Below are positions 1-9,088 of a DNA stretch of 64,000 bases, one piece after another (the first letter of the stretch is position 1; every line of letters begins with the position of its first letter). The position numbers were made by a program, and so were the translations under genes. The notes under the pieces are model-generated. The model was not told the origin of the DNA. It saw only the letters and a program-made list of their open reading frames with translations, and ran no database searches. Location of the stretch: positions 28,498-92,497 of the forward strand of contig NZ_JARACP010000014.1 in NCBI RefSeq assembly GCF_028765545.1. The letters are read 5' to 3'. The DNA is from Aliivibrio sp. S4MY1 (GTDB lineage Bacteria; Pseudomonadota; Gammaproteobacteria; Enterobacterales; Vibrionaceae).

Positions 1-84
1 AAATTCCTTCTCTGTTGAATGTGCTGGCACTGCCAATACTAAGGCAGCTGAAGCAACAACAGCGGTAAGGGATAGTTTGTTCAT
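1..84 (-). CDS. N-terminus of an exported protein, cut by the window edge
   Basis: Only the first 28 codons are present, reading leftwards off the window. They begin MNKLSLTAVVASAALVLAVP and continue AHSTEKEF. This is a typical Sec signal peptide: Lys at position 3, a long Ala/Val/Leu core, and a likely cleavage site near PAHS. A good Shine-Dalgarno (GGAGA on the minus strand, about 8 bases before the ATG) supports the start. The mature part is missing, so no family can be given. It lies 118 bp downstream of dusA on the same strand. Confidence 0.7.
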   Translation of the reverse strand, partial: MNKLSLTAVVASAALVLAVPAHSTEKEF

Positions 85-202
85 GCGTAGTCTCCATTTG
101 CGACGCTATTTGTTTCATATGCGGTAATAATAAACGATCTGGTTTATTTATGTACTTTCTTTTTATTTCTATTTAATGCAATTTTACTAAAGTAAAAAAA
201 GC

Positions 203-1189
203 TTAAACATCTAACTCTTTTGGAATTTTAGCTAGCGCAGCTTCAACCACTTCAATACCTGAACCTGGTTTATGGGCATTTTCACTAATGTAGCGACGCC
301 ATTGACGAGCACCTGGCATACTTTGGAATAAACCAAGCATATGACGAGTAATATGACCAAGGTGTGCACCATTTTCTAATTGGCGCTCAATATATGGGTA
401 CATTGCCTCTACAATTTCACGACGCTTTTTAATTGGTTTATCACTACCAAAAAGTTGTTGATCAACTTCTGCTAATAAATAAGGGCTCTGATACGCTTCA
501 CGACCAATCATCACGCCATCTAGATGTGCTAAATGCTCTTTTGCTTCCGCTAATGTTTTAATGCCACCATTGACTGCAATCACTAACTGAGGAAAATCTT
601 TCTTAATTTGATATGCGCGAGGGTAATCTAACGGTGGAATTTCACGGTTTTCTTTCGGGCTTAATCCACTTAACCACGCTTTACGAGCATGAATAGTAAA
701 TTGATCACAACCACCCTTCTCATGAACCGTTGAAACGAATTTAGTTAAAAACTCATAGCTATCTTGGTCATCAATACCAATACGGGTTTTTACCGTTACA
801 GGAATATCAACAACCGCTTTCATCTCAGCGACACATTCGGCAACTAGATCTGGCTCACCCATTAAACAAGCACCAAAACGACCATTCTGAACTCGGTCTG
901 ATGGACAACCTACATTAAGGTTAACTTCATCATAGCCACGCTCGGCAGCTAATTTTGCGCAATGAACTAAATCTTTAACGTTCGAACCACCTAGCTGCAA
1001 TGCAACCGGATGCTCTTCTTCGTTATATGCAAGAAAATCACCTTTACCATGGATGATAGCGCCAGTCGTCACCATTTCTGTATATAAAAGCGCATGCTCA
1101 GATAATTGACGATGAAAATAACGGCAGTGACGGTCTGTCCAATCAAGCATAGGGGCAACGGAAAAGCGTTGTAGTGGGTAAGAGCTCAT
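203..1189 (-). CDS. dusA: tRNA-dihydrouridine(20/20a) synthase DusA
   Basis: A flavin-dependent reductase that converts uridine to dihydrouridine at D-loop positions 20 and 20a of tRNA, using NADPH; cytosolic. The 328-residue protein has the expected Dus motifs: [15 protein letters not shown] near the N-terminus (residues 11-25), [20 protein letters not shown] at 91-110 with the presumed catalytic Cys108 in GACLM, VKTRIGI in the barrel, and a helical C-terminal RNA-binding domain starting near residue 250. The [10 protein letters not shown] form is characteristic of DusA rather than DusB or DusC. It is divergent from zur with a 179-bp gap. No strong ribosome-binding site precedes the ATG, but the N-terminus aligns with the family. 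Confidence 0.96.
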   Translation of the reverse strand: MSSYPLQRFSVAPMLDWTDRHCRYFHRQLSEHALLYTEMVTTGAIIHGKGDFLAYNEEEHPVALQLGGSNVKDLVHCAKLAAERGYDEVNLNVGCPSDRVQNGRFGACLMGEPDLVAECVAEMKAVVDIPVTVKTRIGIDDQDSYEFLTKFVSTVHEKGGCDQFTIHARKAWLSGLSPKENREIPPLDYPRAYQIKKDFPQLVIAVNGGIKTLAEAKEHLAHLDGVMIGREAYQSPYLLAEVDQQLFGSDKPIKKRREIVEAMYPYIERQLENGAHLGHITRHMLGLFQSMPGARQWRRYISENAHKPGSGIEVVEAALAKIPKELDV

Positions 1190-1299
1190 AAATAAATTCG
1201 TTCAGTGATCAATGCCGCAATTCTAACATGATCAGAATAGAAACAGCCAACCTATTACCACGATAATGATGCTCATAAATAAAATGACATTCTGAAAAA

Positions 1300-1329
1300 T
1301 AGTCAATAAAATAACCGATAACTTATGAT
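1300..1329 (+). promoter_or_regulatory. candidate promoter of zur-cheX
   Basis: TAGTCA (1300-1305) and TATGAT (1324-1329) are 18 bp apart, 40 bp before the zur start. The -10 is a good match (5 of 6) and the -35 is partial (4 of 6). Called by eye; no Zur operator could be identified with confidence. Confidence 0.3.
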
Positions 1330-1368
1330 AAACTCACTAATCTGTTCAGAAAATAAGACACATAATCC

Positions 1369-1818
1369 TTGAATCGTACGCAAAAACAAAAAGTTGAGCT
1401 CTTGTGCCAACAACGTGGGGTAAGACTCACACCACAGCGATTAACAGTTTTAGAGCTGATTGTCTCTCACCAGGGGGCAATAAGTGCTTATGATCTTTTA
1501 GAGCAATTAAAGAAAATAGAACCCCAAGCAAAACCACCCACTATTTATCGTGCTTTAGATTTTTTAGTGACCCAAGGTTTTGTTCATAAGGTCGAATCAA
1601 TAAATAGTTATATTTCTTGTTGTGTTATTGGCGAACACGCTCATTTTTCACAACTATTTATCTGTCGCACTTGCGATGACGTTGTTGAGTTCCATGATAT
1701 TAAAATAACAGAGCAGCTAACAAAGCACGCTGAACAAATTGGCTTTTCTGTCGAAAACCATATTGTTGAAACCCATGGTACTTGCAAAGCTTGTTTAAGT
1801 AACAATAATAAAAATTAA
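1369..1818 (+). CDS. zur: Zinc uptake regulator Zur (Fur family)
   Basis: A zinc-sensing Fur-family repressor that shuts off zinc import and zinc-saving genes when zinc is sufficient. The 149 residues include the winged-helix region VRLTPQRLTVLELI, the Zur-typical stretch QAKPPTIYRALDFL followed by QGFVHKVESINSY, and the structural zinc cysteines CRTC and CKAC around residues 102-105 and 139-142. The reading frame opens with TTG; the second residue starts the conserved NRTQKQKVELL region and no in-frame ATG lies nearby, so a TTG start is likely. The C-terminus is shorter than in E. coli Zur (171 aa), lacking the His-rich tail. The next gene, a CheX-type protein, starts 19 bp downstream and is probably co-transcribed. 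Confidence 0.93.
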   Translation: MNRTQKQKVELLCQQRGVRLTPQRLTVLELIVSHQGAISAYDLLEQLKKIEPQAKPPTIYRALDFLVTQGFVHKVESINSYISCCVIGEHAHFSQLFICRTCDDVVEFHDIKITEQLTKHAEQIGFSVENHIVETHGTCKACLSNNNKN

Positions 1819-1837
1819 TTAAAGGACATTACCTACC

Positions 1838-2299
1838 ATGCGCGCTGAATTTGTAAACCCATTCTTAGCTTCACTGATGAATGTACTTAAAACGATGGCT
1901 TCAATGGATTTAAAACCACAAAAGCCCCGTATTAAAAAAGATGAAATTGCTCGTGGTGATGTTTCAGGTTTAATAGGCATGGTTGCTCCACAAAGTAAGG
2001 GCTCAATGTCGATTACTTTTGATGAGCAGCTTGCTCTGCAAATCATGCAAAATATGTTAGGTGAGCGTCCAAATAGCATCAATGAAGAAGTAACGGATAT
2101 GGTAGGTGAAATCACCAATATGGTTACTGGTGGTGCAAAACATATTCTTTCTGAAAGTGGTTTTGAATTTAGCATGGCAACGCCTATGGTTGTTTCTGGT
2201 AAGGGCCATACGATTACTCATAAATGCGATGGTGCGATTATTATCATGCCATTTACTTCAGAATGGGGTAATGCGTTTATTGAAATCTGTTTTGAGTAA
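1838..2299 (+). CDS. CheX-type chemotaxis phosphatase family protein
   Basis: The 153-residue protein belongs to the CheX/CheC/FliY-related family. In this family a helix with the pattern E-x-x-N dephosphorylates CheY-P. Here it reads TDMVGEITNMVTGGAK (residues 86-101), with Glu91 and Asn94 as the presumed catalytic pair. Only one such motif is present, as in CheX rather than the duplicated CheC. Shine-Dalgarno AAAGGA (1821-1826) lies 11 bases before the ATG. It is not next to chemotaxis genes here but directly behind zur. The substrate response regulator cannot be told from the sequence; it could be a CheY or another receiver protein. Immediately after its stop codon comes the heptamer array. 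Confidence 0.85.
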   Translation: MRAEFVNPFLASLMNVLKTMASMDLKPQKPRIKKDEIARGDVSGLIGMVAPQSKGSMSITFDEQLALQIMQNMLGERPNSINEEVTDMVGEITNMVTGGAKHILSESGFEFSMATPMVVSGKGHTITHKCDGAIIIMPFTSEWGNAFIEICFE

Positions 2300-2300
2300 C

Positions 2301-2408
2301 AGAGACTAGAGACTAGAGACTAGAGACTAGAGACTAGAGACTAGAGACTAGAGACTAGAGACTAGAGACTAGAGACTAGAGACTAGAGACTAGAGACTAG
2401 AGACTAGA
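2301..2408. repeat. perfect 7-bp tandem repeat (AGAGACT)n, 15.4 copies
   Basis: 108 bases with an exact 7-base period and no mismatch. The array starts one base after the stop codon of the CheX gene and ends 4 bases before the hairpin of its terminator. Each unit contains CTAG and an in-register TAG. It has no spacers, so it is not a CRISPR. The array lies in the 3' untranslated part of the zur-cheX transcript, where copy-number change would not alter a protein. Confidence 0.97.
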
Positions 2409-2412
2409 ATGA

Positions 2413-2444
2413 TAGAGGTTGATATTTAGGTATCAACCTTTTTT
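2413..2444 (+). terminator. intrinsic terminator of zur-cheX
   Basis: Stem AGGTTGATA (2416-2424) pairs perfectly with TATCAACCT (2431-2439) around a 6-base loop and runs into six T (2439-2444). Its 13-base left arm (2413-2425) is identical to that of the leuD terminator at 18728. Confidence 0.88.
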
Positions 2445-2460
2445 ATTGCCTGTAATATCT

Positions 2461-2490
2461 AAAAAAAAGAGCCGACCGAAGTCAGCTCTT
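2461..2490 (-). terminator. intrinsic terminator of pgi
   Basis: On the minus strand, GAGCTGAC and GTCGGCTC (2469-2488) form an 8-bp stem (one G-U pair) closed by a TTCG tetraloop, followed by eight T (2468-2461). It lies 25 bp after the pgi stop. Confidence 0.92.
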
Positions 2491-2514
2491 TCAATAACAC
2501 ATCAACAAATATAA

Positions 2515-4167
2515 TTAAGCTTTAAGCGCTTTAAATGCGTTAATTAATCCGTTAGTTGAACTGTCGTGAGACGTTACGGCTTTATCATCTGCTAACTCAG
2601 GAAGAATTTGGTTAGCTAGTTGCTTACCAAGTTCTACACCCCATTGGTCAAAGCTGAAGATATTCCAAATCACGCCTTGTACGAAGATTTTGTGCTCGTA
2701 CATTGCAATCAAGTTACCTAGAGTTTTAGGCGTTACTTGCTTAACAAGAATTGAGTTTGTTGGGCGATTGCCTTCAAACACCTTAAATGCCACTAACTCT
2801 GCCATTTCTGCTTCAGTTTTACCTGCTGCTGCAAATTCTGCACGAACAGTCTCTTCTGTTTTACCAAAAGCCAATGCTTCTGTTTGAGCAAAGAAGTTAG
2901 ACATCAGCTTCTGATGATGATCACCCACTTGGTTGTGGCTGATTGCAGGCGCAATAAAATCACAAGGGATTAATTTTGTACCTTGGTGAATCAATTGGTA
3001 GAACGCGTGTTGACCATTTGTACCTGGTTCACCCCAAATGATTGGACCCGTTTGATAATCAACAGGGTTACCGTTACGGTCTACACATTTACCATTTGAT
3101 TCCATGTTGCCTTGTTGGAAGTACGCAGCAAAACGATGTAGATATTGATCGTATGGAAGAATTGATTCTGACTCAGCACCGTGGAAGTTGTTATACCATA
3201 GGCCGATCAGTGCCAAAATAACTGGTACGTTATTTTTCAGATCCGTATTAGCGAAATGGTTATCCACTTCATGAGCACCTTCAAGAAGCTCAACAAAGTT
3301 ATCAAAACCAACCGCTAGTGCAATTGAAAGACCGATTGCTGACCATAGTGAATAACGACCACCAACCCAATCCCAGAATTCAAACATGTTGTCAGTATCA
3401 ATACCAAACTCAGAAACAGACTGTGCATTTGTTGATAGTGCAGCAAAGTGCTTAGCAACATGTGCTTGATCGCCAGCTTCAGCAAGGAACCAATCACGAG
3501 CACTGTGTGCATTTGTCATTGTTTCTTGTGTTGTGAATGTTTTAGATGCGATTAAGAATAACGTAGTTTCAGGGTTTAATGGCTTCAATGTTTCAACGAT
3601 ATGAGTGCCATCAACGTTTGAAACAAAGTGCATGTTTAAACGAGTCTTGTATGGTGCTAACGCTTCAGAAACCATGTAAGGGCCAAGATCTGAACCACCG
3701 ATACCGATGTTTACGATATCCGTAATTTCTTTACCAGTGTAACCTTTCCACTCACCAGAAATTAGACGTTCTGTGAAGCCTTTCATTTTTTCTAATACTG
3801 CATTTACTGCAGGCATTACATCTTCACCATCAACCATAATTGGCGTGTTGCTACGGTTACGAAGTGCAATATGTAAAACTGAACGGTCTTCTGTTTTGTT
3901 GATTTTCTCACCGTTAAACATCGCTTTCATTGCTGAAGACAACTCTGTTTGCTCTGCTAATGCGAACAATTTTTCCATTGTTTCTTCGGTAACTAAGTTT
4001 TTAGAGAAATCCACTAGAATATCTTGGCCAAACGTCGTTGAAAATTTATCAAAACGTTGTGCATCTGCAGCGAATAATTCAGATAGGCTAAAATCTTGTG
4101 CTGTTTCAAAGTGTGCAGTTAAGTCTGCCCAAGCTTGAGTTTCTGTTGGGTTGATGTTTTTTAACAT
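2515..4167 (-). CDS. pgi: Glucose-6-phosphate isomerase
   Basis: Interconverts glucose 6-phosphate and fructose 6-phosphate in glycolysis and gluconeogenesis; cytosolic. The 550 residues match the usual bacterial length. Landmarks are [13 protein letters not shown] (153-165, sugar-phosphate binding), the signature WDWVGGRYS (265-273), NMESNGK near 355-360 carrying the base-catalyst Glu, [11 protein letters not shown] (379-389), and a C-terminal GVELGKQLA with the active-site Lys around 515. Single gene with its own terminator; about 240 bp separate its start from the end of the next gene. The window also holds fbp, the gluconeogenic partner step. Confidence 0.98.
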   Translation of the reverse strand: MLKNINPTETQAWADLTAHFETAQDFSLSELFAADAQRFDKFSTTFGQDILVDFSKNLVTEETMEKLFALAEQTELSSAMKAMFNGEKINKTEDRSVLHIALRNRSNTPIMVDGEDVMPAVNAVLEKMKGFTERLISGEWKGYTGKEITDIVNIGIGGSDLGPYMVSEALAPYKTRLNMHFVSNVDGTHIVETLKPLNPETTLFLIASKTFTTQETMTNAHSARDWFLAEAGDQAHVAKHFAALSTNAQSVSEFGIDTDNMFEFWDWVGGRYSLWSAIGLSIALAVGFDNFVELLEGAHEVDNHFANTDLKNNVPVILALIGLWYNNFHGAESESILPYDQYLHRFAAYFQQGNMESNGKCVDRNGNPVDYQTGPIIWGEPGTNGQHAFYQLIHQGTKLIPCDFIAPAISHNQVGDHHQKLMSNFFAQTEALAFGKTEETVRAEFAAAGKTEAEMAELVAFKVFEGNRPTNSILVKQVTPKTLGNLIAMYEHKIFVQGVIWNIFSFDQWGVELGKQLANQILPELADDKAVTSHDSSTNGLINAFKALKA

Positions 4168-4405
4168 GGTAAAAATATCCCGTGTAATATACTTAATGGT
4201 TCAAAAAAAAATTAATGAACGCCCCGTTTATACGAATCTAAAATTTGATGCTCGGTATTATTTAGTGAACTTTATATTTAGGTATTATGACCAAAACTAC
4301 GCTCACCCTTTTTGAGTTAGGTCACATTAAAACTTCTAGTAGTAAACATTATCTCTATCAAAACTACTGAACACTAGTGTTGAGATCATTTTTCTTACTA
4401 AAATA

Positions 4406-5629
4406 TTAAAATGGTTGGTTGATCATCACTCTAAATAAACCTTCTTCACTGCCTTTTGACATCTCAGTTCGAACAACAATACCTTCAACTTGAAAGCGTA
4501 TTGCTCCGCCTGCACTCCACTTCATGTCTTCATGTAGTGTTGAAAGTGAGAATTCATCTGCTACTCGACCTGCATCAACAAAAATAACCCATTGCCACCA
4601 AGGTACATCATAAAGATTAAAGATAGGCCAATCTTCTAGCGGTTGCCAATCAGGCATCACTCGATATTCTGCAGAATAATGAATAGCTGAACGACCATGG
4701 AAACGCCCACTGCTGTAGCTCCTTAATCGATATAAACCACCAAGCTTTATGCCAGCGTATTCAGGAGGTTGATGTGCTCCACCTTGCCAACTCGGTGTAT
4801 CAGCAATATAGAAATCTAATGCCAATACTTGCTTATTAATAATCTCACCGAGATTACCTAGATCAAAAAAGGCGCTTTGTTGGAACTCCCATGTCCACCA
4901 CTCTTCTTGTTCACCCGTTTGTGGAGAATAGGTAAAATCCAATTCAGTACGTGAACCATGGGTAGTATTTCTTACGCTATTTCGATTGTCCCAATCAAAA
5001 TTAACTTTCATGCCCCAATTAGAGTAAGGCTCATTCCAATTTGCAACATCTGCTAATTTTCGAGAGTAATAAAAAGGGCTAAACTCAATACTCGACACAC
5101 CACTTTCTAATGGGTTAAATCCTTTTATTTTTCTTTCAGGAAGATAGGCCGCTCTCGCTCCAATCGTTTTTGCATTACCAATAGGTAAAATATAATTAGC
5201 CGTTAAATGGTATTGTGCTTCGATGCTGTCGGTAAACACTTCGTCATTCACATTGGAGTTATTACTACCGGCAGAGCCTAGGTGATAATCCATCTCTTTG
5301 AAATTAGCATTATACGCATTAGCCCCGACTAACCATGAATGACCGACTTGAAAATTATTTGCAGACAAGTACGTCATATAAGAGCCTTTACTTGAATAAA
5401 GTCCCGCTGCAAATAATGTCGCTTGAGGTTGGCTGACTCCTTTCATTACCGCGGCAGCGCCTATGGTAGTCCCCAAGCTTTCAGACGAAAATAGAAAAGG
5501 AACCGCTGAAGTTTCTGGTAATGATGTCGGCCAAATACCTTCTTTGGCAAACGCATCACTCAAAAAAGAAAAAGGCATAATAAGAAAAAGCGCTAAACCA
5601 GTAGCGCTTTTGAATGGAAATGAATTCAA
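4406..5629 (-). CDS. Omp85/BamA-type outer-membrane barrel protein without POTRA domains
   Basis: 407 residues with a signal peptide (cleavage probably after AFA, residue 28). The mature protein then goes almost directly into alternating aromatic beta strands typical of a 16-strand barrel. GGLYRLRSYSSGRF (297-310) fits the conserved loop-6 V/L-R-G/S-F/Y motif of Omp85 barrels, and the chain ends in Phe as outer-membrane barrels usually do. There is no room for POTRA domains, so it is unlikely to be BamA or TamA; it fits the short surface-antigen (D15-like) group. It starts 10 bp after alr on the same strand and is probably part of the dnaB-alr transcript. Function unknown. Confidence 0.75.
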   Translation of the reverse strand: MNSFPFKSATGLALFLIMPFSFLSDAFAKEGIWPTSLPETSAVPFLFSSESLGTTIGAAAVMKGVSQPQATLFAAGLYSSKGSYMTYLSANNFQVGHSWLVGANAYNANFKEMDYHLGSAGSNNSNVNDEVFTDSIEAQYHLTANYILPIGNAKTIGARAAYLPERKIKGFNPLESGVSSIEFSPFYYSRKLADVANWNEPYSNWGMKVNFDWDNRNSVRNTTHGSRTELDFTYSPQTGEQEEWWTWEFQQSAFFDLGNLGEIINKQVLALDFYIADTPSWQGGAHQPPEYAGIKLGGLYRLRSYSSGRFHGRSAIHYSAEYRVMPDWQPLEDWPIFNLYDVPWWQWVIFVDAGRVADEFSLSTLHEDMKWSAGGAIRFQVEGIVVRTEMSKGSEEGLFRVMINQPF

Positions 5630-5639
5630 AGTAATCTCA

Positions 5640-6722
5640 TTAAATATATTGCATCTGTACTCGTGATGTTAGTTTAGTCACTAACTCATAAGCAATGGTT
5701 CCTATGTGCTCTGCAACTTCTTCTGCAGGGAGATCTCGTCCCCACAAAATAGCTTCATCACCCACTTTATCTTGAGCATCAGGACCAAGATCAACAGTAA
5801 GCATATCCATAGATACTCGGCCTGCAATCGAGACTTTGCGCCCATTAACTAAAACAGGTGTACCGTTAGGTGCTGCAATAGGGTAACCATCACCATAGCC
5901 AATCGCAATAACCCCAATTTTGGTATCACGTTCGCTGGTCCACATTGCTCCATAGCCAACACTTTCACCTGCTTTTACATCACGAACAGCGATTAAATGA
6001 GAGGTAAGGGTCATGGTAGGCAAATAACCTAGCTTTTGTGCTGACTGATTCGCAAATGGTGAAACGCCATACATAATAATACCAGGTCTAACCCAATCTA
6101 ATTGGCTATCAGGCCATGCTAATAACCCTGCGGACGCCGCCAGAGAGCGCTCACCTTGGCAACCATCAGTTAATGACATAAAGGTATCTATTTGCTTATT
6201 GGTTGTCGGATTATCTAACTCATCAGCACAACCAAAATGACTCATATAACGCAGTGGCTTCGCGACATTTTTACATGCGTGCAAACGATCTACGTATTCT
6301 TGATACTCTTCAGGGCGAATACCTAAACGATGCATTCCTGAATCCACTTTAAGCCAAACAACAACTGGGCCCTCAAGCTCTGCACCTTCTAATGCTTCTA
6401 ATTGCTCTTTACAATGTACCGCGGTCTGAATGTTATTTGTAACCAAAATAGGTAAATCACAAGCGGAATAAAAACCTTCGAGTAATAATACTTGCTTAAC
6501 GATACCACCAGCGCGAAGTTGTAATGCTTCTTCTATACGAGCCACGCCAAACGCATCAGCACCTTGCGCCCCTTTTGCTATATTCAGTAGCCCATGGCCA
6601 TAACCATTTGCTTTAACAACAGCAAGAAGCTTACTGTTTGGCGCTTGTTGTTTAATCTTTTGCAAATTATGCGCTAACGCTGACATATCAACTTGGGCAG
6701 CCGCCGCTTTCATGTAGCTCAT
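5640..6722 (-). CDS. alr: Alanine racemase
   Basis: A PLP enzyme that makes D-alanine for peptidoglycan; cytosolic. 360 residues. [13 protein letters not shown] (32-44) holds the PLP-binding Lys37, and SVGYGAMW (254-261) the second catalytic base Tyr257. [16 protein letters not shown] and RVSMDM are further family motifs. The ATG begins 9 bp after the dnaB stop codon, and the Shine-Dalgarno TAAGG overlaps that stop, so translation is probably coupled to dnaB. A second ATG three codons in is also possible. Confidence 0.97.
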   Translation of the reverse strand: MSYMKAAAAQVDMSALAHNLQKIKQQAPNSKLLAVVKANGYGHGLLNIAKGAQGADAFGVARIEEALQLRAGGIVKQVLLLEGFYSACDLPILVTNNIQTAVHCKEQLEALEGAELEGPVVVWLKVDSGMHRLGIRPEEYQEYVDRLHACKNVAKPLRYMSHFGCADELDNPTTNKQIDTFMSLTDGCQGERSLAASAGLLAWPDSQLDWVRPGIIMYGVSPFANQSAQKLGYLPTMTLTSHLIAVRDVKAGESVGYGAMWTSERDTKIGVIAIGYGDGYPIAAPNGTPVLVNGRKVSIAGRVSMDMLTVDLGPDAQDKVGDEAILWGRDLPAEEVAEHIGTIAYELVTKLTSRVQMQYI

Positions 6723-6731
6723 ATTATTGCC

Positions 6732-8129
6732 TTATTCATCATCAAACGCAGGGCCTGCGTAGTTATCAAAACGAGAGAATTGCCCTTGGAATGTAAGACT
6801 TACCGAGCCGATAGGACCGTTACGTTGTTTACCCAAAATAATTTCTGCGATGCCTTTACGATTACTCTCAGGGTTATAAACCTCATCACGGTAAATAAAC
6901 ATGATTAAATCGGCATCTTGCTCGATCGCTCCCGATTCACGAAGATCCGAGTTAATTGGACGCTTATCGGCACGTTGCTCTAGGGAACGGTTCAACTGAG
7001 ATAGAGCGACAACAGGAACATTCAACTCTTTGGCTAATGCTTTTAATGAGCGTGAAATTTCAGAGATTTCTAACGTACGGTTATCTTGTAAACCTGGAAC
7101 TCGCATTAACTGAAGATAATCGACCATAATCATACTTAACCCGCCCGCTTCACGTGCAACACGACGCGCGCGAGAACGAAGCTCAGTTGGTGTTAAGCCT
7201 GAGCTATCATCTATGTACATGTTTTTCTTTTGAGTCAAAATACCCATAGTAGACGAAATGCGCGCCCAATCTTCATCGTCTAATTGACCGGTACGAATTT
7301 TAGTTTGGTCAACACGAGAAAGTGACGCTAACATACGCATCATCAGCTGTTCTGCTGGCATCTCTAGTGAGAAAATAAGGACGGGTTTGTCTTGGTCCAT
7401 TGCGGCGTTTTCACACAAGTTCATCGCAAAGGTAGTTTTACCCATCGATGGACGAGCAGCAACAATGATTAAATCAGAACCTTGTAAGCCTGCGGTTTTC
7501 TTATTGAGATCAGTAAACCCCGTCGATACCCCTGTCACACCATCTTGCGGGCTTTGATATAAGATCTCGATACGCTCTAAGGTTCTCTCTAAAATTGAAT
7601 CGACATTTTGAGGGCCTTCATTTTCAGTAGTACGCTCTTCTGCAATGGCAAAGACTTTACTCTCTGCCATGTCGAGTAAATCTTCTGATGTTCGACCTTG
7701 TGGATCATAACCTGCATCTGCAATTTCATTTGCAACACCAATAAGGTTACGTACCATTGCACGCTCACGCACGATATCTGCATAAGCATTAATGTTTGCA
7801 GCACTTGGGGTATTTTTAGCTAAATCCGCCAGATACGCAAAACCGCCAACAGAATCTAATTTCTCATGACGTTCAAGGTGCTCAGATAAGGTAATTAAAT
7901 CCAAAGGCATACTATTTTCTAGGATGGATTTAACTGACTCAAAGATAAGTCGATGCGGTCGGCTATAAAAATCTCCTGCCACCACTTTTTCTGCAACGGT
8001 ATCCCAACGCTCATTATCAAGTAACAAACCACCAAGGACAGATTGCTCTGCCTCCAATGAATGCGGCGGTACTTTTAACGCGTCTACTTGTGCGTCTGGT
8101 TTGCGGTTTTGATTTCGATTATCAGCCAT
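6732..8129 (-). CDS. dnaB: Replicative DNA helicase DnaB
   Basis: Hexameric 5'-3' helicase that unwinds DNA ahead of the replication fork and recruits primase. 465 residues: an N-terminal primase-interacting domain (about 20-150) beginning PPHSLEAEQSVLGGLL, a linker, and a RecA-like domain with Walker A ARPSMGKTT (225-233), Walker B MIMVDYLQLM (around 335) and an arginine-finger region near KQRNGPIG. No intein is present. It is upstream of alr (9-bp gap), a common gammaproteobacterial arrangement, and divergent from the DUF481 gene. Confidence 0.98.
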   Translation of the reverse strand: MADNRNQNRKPDAQVDALKVPPHSLEAEQSVLGGLLLDNERWDTVAEKVVAGDFYSRPHRLIFESVKSILENSMPLDLITLSEHLERHEKLDSVGGFAYLADLAKNTPSAANINAYADIVRERAMVRNLIGVANEIADAGYDPQGRTSEDLLDMAESKVFAIAEERTTENEGPQNVDSILERTLERIEILYQSPQDGVTGVSTGFTDLNKKTAGLQGSDLIIVAARPSMGKTTFAMNLCENAAMDQDKPVLIFSLEMPAEQLMMRMLASLSRVDQTKIRTGQLDDEDWARISSTMGILTQKKNMYIDDSSGLTPTELRSRARRVAREAGGLSMIMVDYLQLMRVPGLQDNRTLEISEISRSLKALAKELNVPVVALSQLNRSLEQRADKRPINSDLRESGAIEQDADLIMFIYRDEVYNPESNRKGIAEIILGKQRNGPIGSVSLTFQGQFSRFDNYAGPAFDDE

Positions 8130-8312
8130 TACTACTTTTCACCATCCTAAATTTAGCTCTACATTATAACCAAAAGAAACATGGATGAAATAACAATCCT
8201 TCTCTAGCAACCTTACCATTCGCAAAATAAAGATTTTGACTCAAATTTAACTATTTGAATCAAGAAAACACCTATACTATCTGACCTCTTTTATTCTTTT
8301 TGAGATTGATGC

Positions 8313-9077
8313 GTGTTAAAAAAAGTGTTTCTAACTGGGCTTATTACTATAAGTGCATCAGTGCATGCTAGTGAGCTCGATACTGAAGACACGGATACGT
8401 CGCCCCCATCACCGTGGGAAAGCCAAGTAGAGTTTGGTTACCAATCAAATACTGGTAACAGCGACTCTCAATCACTCAATAGTCGATTTGAGGGCAGCTA
8501 CACATCTGGACAGCACCGTCATACTGGTGAAATAAAATATTACTTATCAGAAAAAGACGGTGAAGCCGATAAAGATCAACTAAGCATTAATTTACAAAGT
8601 GATTATAAGATCAGTCCTGATTACTACTTATATGCCAACTTTAAAGGGCTAAACACAAAATACAGCGCCTACTTTAACGACTATACTTTTTCTGGTGGTT
8701 TGGGTTATCAGATCAGTAATACAGAGAAATTATTATTAGAATTAGAAGTGGGTCCCGGTTTTCGTTACCAAAACCCTAACTTAGATGAAATTGATGATGA
8801 TGATTTAATTTTGCCTGAAACCGTCCAAGAACCTATTGTTCGTACCAACGTTAATATGTCTTGGAAAGCGCTCGATAACTTAACCTTAGCGGGTGAAGTT
8901 ACCATTACCGCAGGTCATAGTAATACTCGTGTCGATTCTGAAGTCAGCGTTACGAATAACATTACTGAAGAAATCGCCCTAAAAATTGCACAATCACAAG
9001 AGTATCTTGATCGTGTTCCCCCTGGGCTAAGTCAAACCGACTCTGTTTTTTCAATTAACTTATTGTTTTCATTTTAG
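8313..9077 (+). CDS. DUF481 family outer-membrane protein
   Basis: 254 residues with a signal peptide (MLKKVFLTGLITISASVHA, cleaved before SE). The mature protein has an acidic stretch, then WESQVEFGYQSNTGNSDSQS, the hallmark start of DUF481 barrels (YdiY-like, sometimes called salt-induced outer-membrane proteins). It ends in a beta strand with terminal Phe. The start is GTG: the ATG four bases upstream is in another frame and would not give a signal peptide. A TATACT box around 8272 could be a -10. The biological role of the family is not established. The stop codon is 11 bp from that of the convergent RND pump, with no hairpin between. Confidence 0.8.
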   Translation: MLKKVFLTGLITISASVHASELDTEDTDTSPPSPWESQVEFGYQSNTGNSDSQSLNSRFEGSYTSGQHRHTGEIKYYLSEKDGEADKDQLSINLQSDYKISPDYYLYANFKGLNTKYSAYFNDYTFSGGLGYQISNTEKLLLELEVGPGFRYQNPNLDEIDDDDLILPETVQEPIVRTNVNMSWKALDNLTLAGEVTITAGHSNTRVDSEVSVTNNITEEIALKIAQSQEYLDRVPPGLSQTDSVFSINLLFSF

Positions 9078-9088
9078 ACTCTTCCAGT

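Noticed and set aside
1819..2175. 118-codon open frame antisense to the CheX gene
   Set aside because: The plus-strand frame has the E-x-x-N phosphatase motif and a good ribosome-binding site; the antisense frame has neither.
2301..2408. CRISPR-like repetition
   Set aside because: The period is 7 bases with no spacers between units and no cas genes nearby; it is a simple tandem repeat.
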